From Platynereis dumerilii (Eukaryota; Annelida; Polychaeta; Phyllodocida; Nereididae), in assembly GCA_026936325.1 (NCBI GenBank), contig JAPTHN010000008.1, forward strand, positions 14,671,759 through 14,735,758: a stretch of 64,000 nucleotides of DNA, written 5' to 3'. Below the pieces are notes generated by a model. That model searched no databases and was not told the origin of the DNA. It saw only the letters and a list, made by a program, of their open reading frames with translations. Numbering within the stretch: position 1 is the stretch's first letter; the number at the start of each line of letters is the position of its first letter. Below, one piece after another: positions 23,109 to 32,892 of this stretch. A program made the translations under genes and the position numbers.

Positions 23109-24484
23109 AAGTAGGAAGGCAAATCCAAACAGCCCAATCTCATTGGCTTATTATTCATGAGGTATATTCCAAAAAGAATGCAAAAGATTCTTACTGATTC
23201 TACAAAGACTTTTAGTGATCTATCTGTCAATTCCAATCAATCCATAAAATCTACCCTGAATCAAAAATGTTGGTGAAGGAAAGGAAACACAGAGAATAAA
23301 AATAATATCCCAAAATAAATAGTGCAACTTTGATTTCGAATTGCTAAAATCTGCTGAAAATCAAAATAACTAATCTGACCAAACCATGAATATTCACATA
23401 ATGCTTCTTAGAATTTCTAAACAAAGTCAAAAAGAATTCCAAAGATTATTTCCAAAGATTCCACAGAGATTTCACAAAGTTTTCCGAAAGAATCTTGAAA
23501 CAAAATGGCGTCTACGGTTGGAACAAAACAGGTCTTCTTTGCGGAACATGCTTGAGACAAAGGAGTTTCACACTCGAATATTGTTGGAAATTCTAAACTG
23601 TTTGAAAGAAAAAGAATCAAGTTTGTACGGAGAAGAAAATTTTAATGAAATGTGCTCATTAGCCGCGGAAAGTTGCTAAGCTTTATTGACAAAACCTTGC
23701 GTCATTAATGGAGAAATGTTGGCTTTCTAATACGACGAAATCAGATGCAGATTTAGAAGTTTCTTCATCATTATCACGATTTATTTTGATGACTTAGGCC
23801 ACACATAATTGATATTTAGCTTCTCGGATCTTTGAGGCACTTTTTCTAGGGAGGGTTTTTCATATGTTGTTGGGAAGAAAAAGAAAAACCTGCAATATAA
23901 ATTTTTGTAATGAAAATGGTGGGTAATCTTATTTTTTCTTCATTACAATAAATCACATAAATTTGCTTTTCTTGCTAATCAGATATCTCTACTGAAAATA
24001 TTTGTAATATTTCAAGCCGATATGATATTGACCTTTTTACAGTAATTATGAAATGCAGAAGATATTAATACGTCAATATCGAATAAGCAATATTCTGCTG
24101 TTTTGATAAAAATTCTCTTACACATGCATCAAACTTTAACATGTTTAACTATTATGCGGATATGATGTTGTAGTTCATCAAACTCTTACTGTATATCGTC
24201 TTTGCATTATATTCAACATGTTCTACGGCATGTACATCTATACGCCTTCCTAAGTTAGTAATGTAAACTAATGCCACCCGTGGGCACCATATTACGATGA
24301 ATGTTGCGGCACCCAGGGCAGACTAAAATCCAAACGGGCTCCTAATTTCCCTGCAGATTTGCCCTACGCCTGGAGAACAGTCTCAGACCATGTTCAGCAG
24401 TTTAGAAACTTGTCTTGTAATACAATGGACACATGATGTGGTTCACACTGATGTTATCTTTTAGGATAAGTTATCTTCTTGGAG
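23109..24484. other. Intronic stretch without recognised gene
   Basis: The first 350 bases continue the decayed repeat unit seen at 18130-18860. A + strand frame at 23386-23679 is rich in lysine and glutamate but overlaps that repeat and matches nothing I know. The rest is AT-rich. Confidence 0.4.
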
Positions 24485-24720
24485 AATTTACCTTCAGATG
24501 GATGGACGGATGATTGGGCTTTATGTCCTGTATTTATGCACTTGGGAGGCTAATTAGGACAGGACGGGAGGACACGGCAATGAAGCGAAGGATGATTGAA
24601 ACAGCCGTCCAACATAGGCCCAGGTGACCCGGCAAGAGCTGGATTCGAACCCTGGACCCTGCGATTGGCAGCCCAGCACGGTACCACTAGACCAACCCTC
24701 CCCCCAAATTTACCTTCAGA
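24485..24720. repeat. 14-bp target-site duplication of a SINE A copy
   Basis: AATTTACCTTCAGA at 24485-24498 is repeated exactly at 24707-24720, immediately flanking the SINE. It fixes both element ends. Confidence 0.95.
24499..24706 (-). mobile_element. SINE family A, full-length copy with target duplication
   Basis: A 208-bp reference copy of the family. On the minus strand the order is: GGGGGAGGGTTGGTCTAG start, tRNA-like head with B box GGTTCGAATC, body with GGACGGCTGTTTCAATC, and tail AGCCCAATCATCC ending in ATCC-type repeats. The exact 14-bp flanking repeats indicate a LINE-mobilised insertion. Confidence 0.95.
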
Positions 24721-25029
24721 GAGTTACATAAAAAAATATTTATTTTTATATTTTCATAAGTTCTTTGAGCTCCAGAATCTTCACAAAGCCAGTGTTGAAA
24801 CTGCTAAGACTGTTGAAGAAAGTATCAAGAGTATCTCCAGGCTGTATTTACAAAAATATGTCATTAAAGTCATATACCTGTTGGGGGATACATGTATTTT
24901 AATATTACAGGTGTAAGGCTGACCTGGTTTGCAGACAAAGCAGAAAACACTAGTTAAATTCCAACATATCAGAGTGAAACATTTTTTTTATCATGTTTAT
25001 AGGGTTAGAAGTATGTCAACTCTGATTGG

Positions 25030-25293
25030 TATTGTTCAATGATTGTTCCCCTTGCCTGCATGGGTTCAAACCCAGGGTGCGGAACCAGAAATTTTTGGTG
25101 AACCTTCATGAGCAAAATCCCAGCAGGATGTCGTTCCAATGAGACATTAAATTGGTGGGCCCTTTCATTAGTGTCTGTGCTGAGTGAGTACAAGATCCCT
25201 TACATGGGGTAAATGTGTAACATGTTGAGGACTGTCGCTCTCTCTCCCATCTCATCAATCAACCCTCGTGAGCACCCAGAACAGGGCTTACCT
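25030..25293 (+). mobile_element. SINE-like repeat family C, copy 1 (with tRNA-like head)
   Basis: CATGGGTTCAAACCCAGG near 25058 fits a B box. A body follows with GAGACATTAAATTGG, AGATCCCTTACATGGGGTA, ACATGTTGAGGACTG, CTCTCTCCCATCTCATCAAT and CAACCCTCGTGAGCACCCA. Two more copies lie at 57440 and 58640. The body resembles the conserved core domains shared by SINEs of many animals; that link is from memory and unverified. Confidence 0.6.
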
Positions 25294-26240
25294 CCATCAT
25301 TCCATCAAGTCCATGTCTTTTAATCGAATACAAGAGCTGCACCCAGAGAATCCACCCTAGACGAATCCTTCCATCGCCGCATATTATCATAGATTTACGT
25401 CACGAGCGTCATGGCCAATCAGCGCCCAGGATTCCTCTCCACTTCAAAACTTTACCGGCAATTTGCGAGAGAACTATTCAGTCCTCAGAGGGCTATGACC
25501 TATCATTTTAAAGCTCTCAGAGAGATCTATCTATTACATTAACTTGCAAGTCTGTACGATTTACGGAACTCAGTGAATCGGCGAAATCGGCCTCATTTGC
25601 ATAACATGTGTGAAGCTCTGTTCATTGGCCAGCCTTGGGGGTGTGTCTGAGTTATTCACTGAAGGCTTTGCTGAAGTGAAGAGCTGATGCCAGTCTCCCA
25701 AAATCTGGTCTTTTTTCGGCGCCATTTCAAGAAATATCTTGCACAAATTTGAGAAAGAATACACATCATGTTTTCCTCTAAACACTAAACTGCTAAACAT
25801 ATATGTTCAAATGTTGTAGACATGGATTTGTCTAAACCATATTTATCAAGATTTATTTTCAACAATATCCTGAAATTCTTTTAGAAACTCTTTAGCAGTT
25901 TATGTAGTTTCTGAAACACTTTGCCTCATTCAAAATTCAAGACCTTTCCTCTAAGAACATTTTAGCAAGGCCAGAATCTATGTTGAACTAAATTAAGCAT
26001 GAAAATATGTCATGTCTTATGGAAAACATTGTTTGTCATCTTTTTCCTGGATTTGCGACATTTTGAGGTTCTCTTCGTGTCTGTAAAATATTCCGTTGGT
26101 TGTTGTGATCATGTCTTGATGACGCTACTTGAAGTCTACAACTATATTCATTAAATCATGTTTGTTATATTCCTGGCATAGCATCACATTTCATCAGGCC
26201 ATGAGTGATTGTTCCAATGAACACTGCTGACATGCACAAT
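25294..26240. other. Intronic stretch without recognised gene
   Basis: AT-rich sequence. A minus-strand frame at 25570-25800 has no recognisable domain. Confidence 0.4.
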
Positions 26241-26470
26241 AGATGGATGGATGATTGAGGCTTTACGTCCTGTATTTACATGATTTATGCGCTTGGTAGG
26301 CTAATTGAGACAGGAGGAGGACATGACAATCAGGCGAAGGATGATAGAAACAGCCGTCCAAGGTTAGTCTAGACTGCTAGATGACCCGGCAAGAGCTGAA
26401 TCCGAACCAATTTGAACAAAAAGACCCAGCGATTGGCAACCCAGCACACTACCACTTAACCAACCGTCCC
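26241..26470 (-). mobile_element. SINE family A copy with internal insertions
   Basis: Full order of the family, but with extra bases in the tail-side body (ATGATTTA repeat near 26280) and in the middle and head (about 26360 and 26410). Confidence 0.82.
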
Positions 26471-27201
26471 CCCCAACCACTAAACACTGCAAACCACTAA
26501 AACAATAGGATCTTGGACAGTTTCTTCAGCACAGACACTGCTACAAAGGACCAACTTCACAATGTTCACTTCTAGAACATCTGAGAAGTTCTAACACTGA
26601 TCAATGTCATGCAATGTCATGCATCTAACTACAAGAGCCCAACAAGAGCCCATGCAGATTTATAATGGGTCTTTCCTAGTCTCTACATATTTCTGGAGCA
26701 TTGCAGTAAAGCCTTATCTCTCTGTGGCATGTTGCAGGCATGGGAAGGGAGCTCTACAGCCAAAATTCATCCCAAAAAATCAATAATATTCCCCGTTTAT
26801 TCCGGAGTCCTTCTGGAGCACACACTTCACCCTTATCGGTCCATCACGGACCTCTGACCTACTTTAGGATTAACCCCTCTCCTTATAAGGGCATAGGGCA
26901 TAGATTATCCCCAAAGGGGGTATTACTATATGCCCTCAAGGACTATCTGCGGCATGTGTATATGCGAAAGGTTATGGAGAACGGTGTGGATGCTGTGCGT
27001 GGTCATTGATTTGGGGAAATCATGTTAGTATAGAGCATATTTGTAGATGGCCTTTAGATGGTATAGGTGAGCCAAAGTGCTGCAAAGTGCATATCATCAT
27101 GATTCCTCATTATGAAGTACTGGTAAGAAATATCTACTGCATAGTGATAATGCACCATGCCTTCATTATCCAATTTGCTTGCTTACTGACTCACAGTAAT
27201 G
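26471..27201. other. Intronic stretch without recognised gene
   Basis: Low-interest AT-rich sequence. Open frames at 26604-27218 have no recognisable domains. Confidence 0.4.
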
Positions 27202-27378
27202 ATGGCTGGAAAAAGTAGGGAATTCGGGGATGCCTTTGCCTGGAAATTTTTGAATATCACTGGAAATTTCTGAAGAAACTCGGGGGAGGTAGTTGCTCAA
27301 TTCGCGACTATTTGTGGGAAATTTTGTCAAACTTCATGAAATTGCCTGGAAATGCACCTTTTCCGGCCCCTACTTACT
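27202..27378 (+). repeat. Repeat family D, copy 1
   Basis: Carries GGCTGGAAAAAGTAGGGAAT, TTTGTGGGAAATTTTGTC and AAATTGCCTGGAAATGCAC. Family members recur at 27560 (inverted), 41230, 51860 and 58191. No protein or tRNA head is recognised. Confidence 0.75.
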
Positions 27379-27559
27379 GTTCAGTAAATACCATTATTTC
27401 CATATCACATGCATATGGTCATTGGTCAACCCAAATTCAGTACGAGTGTTGATATCTGAAGCTAACCTTGAAAGAAATATTACCTGGAATCTCAAATGTG
27501 AATTTGGTATGCAGGAGAAGTGTTTTCATTGCAATTGAATTGGAGCCATTTGGATAGAA

Positions 27560-27700
27560 TTGAGGCTTGTTTCGAACATCGCTCATTTCGTACAGCAAGA
27601 CAGAATTTCCCACAAGCGGTCGAATGAAGCAAGTACTTCCAAGTTAAAATTGCGCTTTTTCCACAAATTTCCAGAGAGATTTAGAAATTTCCAGGCAATA
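27560..27700 (-). repeat. Repeat family D, copy 2 (inverted)
   Basis: The reverse complement contains TTGCCTGGAAATTTCTAAAT, ACTTGGAAGTACTTGCTTCA and TTGTGGGAAATTCTGTC, as in the other copies but in opposite orientation. It lies 180 bases from copy 1. Confidence 0.65.
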
Positions 27701-28694
27701 ACTAGTTCAGCAAAACAGGCCTCTACGCTTTTCCCCAATGCCACAACCATTCACAACAAAAACTCACTATGGGCATAAATTATGAGAGATGGGAAAACAA
27801 CAACAACATTTTCCAGCACTAAAACAATGTGGTAGTACCAATCTCTTCGGCTTTGTTCAGCAGATAAACTCCACTCCTGAACATGCTGGCCCATGCTGAA
27901 CATCCACAAAGCATTGTAGTCTATTTGGTGAGCACTATTTACAAGGCAATACTTGCCCCAGCAGAGGCACTATTAACTCCTGACCCTAAGCAATAAAACC
28001 CCAGTGAGATACTTTGCAACAGAGCATGCTTTGGACAGCCACAGAGTAACTGAGAGCAGGCTACAGCAATGTACAGAGCAGGGCGATTATTCAAGGTTAT
28101 GACTCTCAGAGGACTGCGGAGAGGGGTATTAAGGGTGTTAGGAAATAATGCATTAGCTGTATTGGTTATACTACAGTAAGTCAGTAACCATGTGCATTAT
28201 ATCAACTATTGATCCTATAGTCTCTAATATCTGTATGTGTCATAGTCGCAGACTCATTCGCAGTCGGAGTTGTCTGGTTATACTCAATGGTTATGCACAA
28301 GGTTTCGAAATTTATGGAAACCGCAGCAAATTGGTGCATTCGCCACTCTCGCAGATAGCATGCACGAAATCTCCCATTTCAGGAACTTCTGCTTGAACAC
28401 ATGTAATTAAGGAAGAAATTCACTAATAACCTCATCTGAAATGATAGCATCTTTGCATGCACGATGCAGGCCAGCTTCCGGACACTTTTTGGCCCATTCG
28501 ATCAGTTTTACCATTTGTACCAATATTGGTCGATTATTGGTCAGTTATTGCTTCCATAAGAATACCGACATAAATATCTATGATGAGTATGGATGACCAG
28601 ACTGCGACAGTCACATCAAATGCATTCCAACCATTGAACTATATCACTGAGTACGGAGCATCCAGAAGCAAAATTGTTGCTAGCACAGAAAATA
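27701..28694. other. Intronic stretch without recognised gene
   Basis: No exon, element or tandem repeat recognised. Confidence 0.4.
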
Positions 28695-29250
28695 GGGCAT
28701 CGGACATATAATAATATTGCGCAGCTTTCATTGTGTAATGGTAATTGCACAGCTTTCGTTGACCATTTTTGTAGTTTTCACTGTGCAACTTTTATTGTAG
28801 AGCTTCAGTTGCACAGGTTTTCACATGCAGCTTTCACTGCAGAGCCTTCATTGCACAGCTTCCATAATGCTGCTTTCATTGTGCAGCATTCATTGTGCAG
28901 CTTCAAATGCAGAGCTTTAAATGCATAGCTTCCATTGTTCAACTTTCATTGCACAGCTTTCATTGTACATATCGTACAGAAGCATTCAATGCACAGATTT
29001 TATTACAGAGCTTCCATTGCACATTTACACAGCTTTCATTGTGCAGCTTTCCTTGTAAATGCACAGGTTTTATTGCACAGGTTTCATTGCACAGCTTTCA
29101 TCGCAAAGCTTTCATTGTAAAGCTTTCATAGTACATATGATACCTCTTTCATTGCACAGCTTTTATTACAGAGCTTCCATTGCACAATTGCACAGCTTTC
29201 ATTTCGCTTTCATTCCACAACTTTCATTGCACAGCTTTGAATACTGCACC
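28695..29250 (+). repeat. Minisatellite, GCACAGCTTTCATT unit
   Basis: More than 25 degenerate copies of units like TTGCACAGCTTTCA at mixed 12- to 21-base spacing. They generate several overlapping open frames rich in His, Phe, Ser and Leu, which I take as repeat artefacts. Confidence 0.9.
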
Positions 29251-29731
29251 GGCAACACCATGTGTATTTGCTGCACAATGCACATTGAGGTTTTCATAGC
29301 AATGTTACAACCCCGAACAAATGAAGACTGCCTCAGAGTGCCTCTGACACAGAAGGCACATAAATCGTGTCACTGCAACAAAATGAACAGAGACTGAAGC
29401 TTCTAGGGAGCAGAGAAGTAACTGTATACGGTCTAGGTCTCAGCGCTCAGTGTGTCTGGCATTGACGGCAACCCGAAAAGGGTAGAAAGGACTAAGAAAG
29501 GACTCGAAAAGGACTCGGGAAGGATTCGTGAAGGAGCCAAGATAATGTCATTGCCAGGAGCAATGTTGCAGCGATAAAGCCGCAATAACGCCTACAAGAT
29601 AGATTTCTAAAGATAGTGGGTTGCTTGCAGCACACTTTGTCCTGATACGAGGTTGCACAAATTTGCCGTCACATCCGAATGACATCCAGCTACGATGCTG
29701 CTATTGAAGGTCTTGCCTTAACACATTGGAG
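29251..29731. other. Intronic stretch without recognised gene
   Basis: Includes a short GAAAGGACTCG-type run near 29490-29525. Nothing else recognised. Confidence 0.4.
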
Positions 29732-29938
29732 GATGGATGGATGGATGATTGGGGCTTTATGCCCTGTATTTATGCACTTGGTAGGCTAATTAGGACAGGA
29801 GGACGACATGGCAATGAGGTGAAGGATGACTGAAACAGCCATCCAACATAGGCACAGGTGACCCGGCAAGAGCTGGATTCGAACCCAGGACCCAGCGATT
29901 GGCAACCTAGCAAGCTACCACTAGACCAACCTTACCCC
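29732..29938 (-). mobile_element. SINE family A, full-length copy
   Basis: All family landmarks are present, with four GATG units at the tail. B box intact on the minus strand (GGTTCGAATC). No target duplication seen. Confidence 0.88.
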
Positions 29939-30540
29939 CGTACACGTTCAGAAGAACATCTAGCCAGAGCATCTAGCGCTTTAATCATTCGGTTACCAGA
30001 TTTGTTTTGGGTAATATATTCAAATAGTAGCGGTAATTGGTGGGTAGACTGGGTCATATAGCTTTACATTCAGCCTTTTCACACGGATGAAGCTGATTAG
30101 TGATGCATGACATAAAAATTCCTAACATTTTAGATAAAATAAGTTAAATAACCATTATCTGAGATAAAGCAAATAAATAGACACTTAGTATAAGAATGTA
30201 GCAGAATACACTATAAGCTCCTAAGCATACTGCACATACTGCATGGACACAGCAATGATGCTGAGTAATCCTATACCTCTGTGGTTTACACACATAAGAG
30301 TCTAGTATCCGCAAACTACTTACTACAAGATAAGCAAAGGAATCGGATGATTACATTGCGATACAATAACTCAGATATTCCGGACTATATGAGCATATTT
30401 TCTCTTGTAGAAGGTGGAAGTAGCTTGATTTCTTGTTTGGACGAAAATGAGAAAGATATCTTAGTATTTCTACAACATCATATTTGTGAAGCGGATGAGA
30501 AGTGCGAAATTTTATCTCTTAGGCGCATACAAACAGTACA

Positions 30541-30726
30541 AATAAATTTCAATTTTGAGTCAGCTCAAATGATTGAGTGAGATGGTTGCACAATTCCTTT
30601 GAGCTAACTTAGTTTCTTGTTTGAAGTTATGAAACAGAAAGATCATCAGAAATCCAAACAACAAGCTCCAACAAATTGTGCAACCATCTCAATCATATGA
30701 GCTGACTCAAAATTTCAAATTTTATA
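30541..30726. repeat. Inverted repeat, possible foldback MITE
   Basis: Left arm about 30541-30595 and right arm about 30673-30726 pair over roughly 50 bases with one 4-base indel and few mismatches (GAGTCAGCTCA and ATGGTTGCACAATT on the left, complements on the right). A + strand frame at 30281-30580 runs into the left arm and matches no known protein. Confidence 0.8.
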
Positions 30727-30824
30727 GTGTAAGCATACTACGCAATTGAACGGTTCCACAAACAGCACCAAACATTTAATATCTTCAATATCTCCAGCTG
30801 CCATTGAAAAAACCTCAACCATTA

Positions 30825-30990
30825 CGGATGGATGGATGATTGGGGCTTTACATCCTGAATCTTTGCACTTAGTAGCATAATTAGGACAGGAGGAAAAGGC
30901 AATGAGTGAAGGATGATTGAAACAGCCGTCCAAAATAGGCCCAGGTGACCCGGCAAGAGCTGGATTCGAACCCTGGACCCAGTGATTGGC
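30825..30990 (-). mobile_element. SINE family A, 5'-truncated copy with target duplication
   Basis: The tRNA-like head is cut inside the anticodon region. Flanks ACCTCAACCATTA (30812-30824) and ACCTCAACCTTTA (30991-31003) form a 12/13 duplication. This is the truncation pattern expected of LINE-dependent reverse transcription. Confidence 0.9.
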
Positions 30991-31456
30991 ACCTCAACCT
31001 TTAAGAACACATCACAAACTTCTCTGTACGTATATATGTGCAGATACAAAGAGGCAAGTCCAGTTCCAAGGCGCCCTGCTTCTAATTCAGTTAGGGAAAT
31101 TGCATTTTCGCCCGAATGACAAATCCAGGGATAGCGGATGACGTTCAAGTCAGCACAACCTTGTGTCGGTATACGATGCGAAGACAATGTGCAGGCACAT
31201 CAATGGGAGAATGTGCATTTCTGCATTCAGTAATTGTCTGATTTCTGTATATAGGCCTATATCGGGTTTCCAGGCTTTTGCCACCTGCTATTTACATATA
31301 ATACGTATGCGAAAAGCCAGGGATAAATGTGAAGACTGAAGATATATATTTGAAGGATGGTTTGCATTAGCGCATTAAGCAGTTAAGTAATTAAAATTTT
31401 TGGAATTCTTCGTGATTAAGTTGTATCTCTTATTCCAGGCAATTCCAATACGAGGC

Positions 31457-31777
31457 CAGGGGCGGACTGGCCTATGTGGCAAAGTGGCAACTGCCACGGG
31501 CCCATCCACTCAGGGGGGCCCACAAGATGTTAAAAAAATTAAAAATTTAAGAAAGGAGCAAAATTTTGCTGTCAAGTTCATGATTATGTGTCGAAAATAC
31601 TTAAACTGAAAAGGACAGTCTCCTCTCATATGGAGGCTCCCAACCAAATATTAACAATTTGCCAAATTAGACCTGTAGAATTTTTCTTTTTTAATTGGAA
31701 ATAGCGCCGACAGCAGAGACATAGGGCCCCATTGACTTATTTTGCCACGGGCCCGAAATGCCGCCAGTCCGCCCCTG
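31457..31777. mobile_element. hAT-like MITE, 321 bp
   Basis: The ends are inverted repeats beginning CAGGGGCGGACTGGC, extended by CCACGGGCCC on both sides. Flanking 8-mers TACGAGGC (31449-31456) and TACGATGC (31778-31785) match at 7 of 8 positions. An 8-bp duplication with CAGGGG ends is typical of the hAT superfamily. The interior is AT-rich with no transposase, so the element is non-autonomous. Confidence 0.9.
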
Positions 31778-31785
31778 TACGATGC

Positions 31786-32892
31786 CTAATTTGTAAGAAT
31801 CGGAGTAAAATTTTGCTTGCGTATACATACAATCAGTATTTCACAGACACGAGGCAACAGTTAATTTGGTAATTGAGTTATTTTTGTGCTTCTAAATTGC
31901 ATCGTGTGATGATATTATTATTGAGACATTTCCATATCTGGACCACTTGTATTCAATATATAATATGGACGTATTCTAGATGAGACTAGTTCTTATACTC
32001 AAAAGAGAGATGATTCAATGCACATTATTTCAAAAACTGTAATAACTGCAACGCCATATTTATACGATTTATTTCGCAATTTCCTTTATACGTCTGAGTG
32101 TATTGTACAGTTTTCAGCATTTGTGAATAAGCTAATGCTGCTCATATTCATGCAAGCAATATTTATAATATTCGATTTATTCCTATTCTATTCAATCTTG
32201 ATGGCAATGGAGAGAAATAGACTGTTATTGTGCATTTAATAATTTCTGGAATTGCGTAAATTTCCCTTTCTTTTGCAAAATTCCGTTATGATTATTTAGC
32301 ATTTTTATGTACGCAACATTTTAAATTCTCCATTCGCGTCTATTCAACTCTATTCTATTTCATCTTTGAGGCCATCCACAATTCGAGGAGAAATTTGACG
32401 GCCATTGTGCATTGGACAATTTCTTGATTCGTGCAATTCGGCTTTTTATTTTAACTTCTCAAATTCCTTATTTTTGATAATTCAAAATGCAAGCACCACT
32501 GTAATTCGATATTTTAGCATATTTCGATTTTCGAAGAACACTTCTTTTCCCGAATGTGTGTGAAAAATTCAACGTTGATTATGCTTGAAGATGCTTTTGC
32601 AGCTTTAAAAGTTCACATTGAGTCCGGCAATTGGGAATATAAAATATTGAACATTTTGTGCACCTTCTTATATAACGGCAGGTGAGCTAATATCTATATA
32701 ATTATGATATACAAGAATTCTAAAATTGAATTTGACCTGACATCTTCGCATAATTTGCATTTCAAAACTACACCACTATAATAAATAATATTATGCGCAA
32801 TAGTCCAATATCTGATTATTATGTGATTGTGTAGGCTATCGGTTTTGCCAAATCTACCTGTTTCGACTGAACATGTTTAAGCAATACAGCGC
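31786..32892. other. Intronic stretch without recognised gene
   Basis: AT-rich; no supported feature. It ends at the inferred 5' truncation point of the LINE. Confidence 0.4.

Noticed and set aside
28674-29397. Overlapping His/Phe/Ser/Leu-rich frames
   Set aside because: They are the minisatellite read in three frames.
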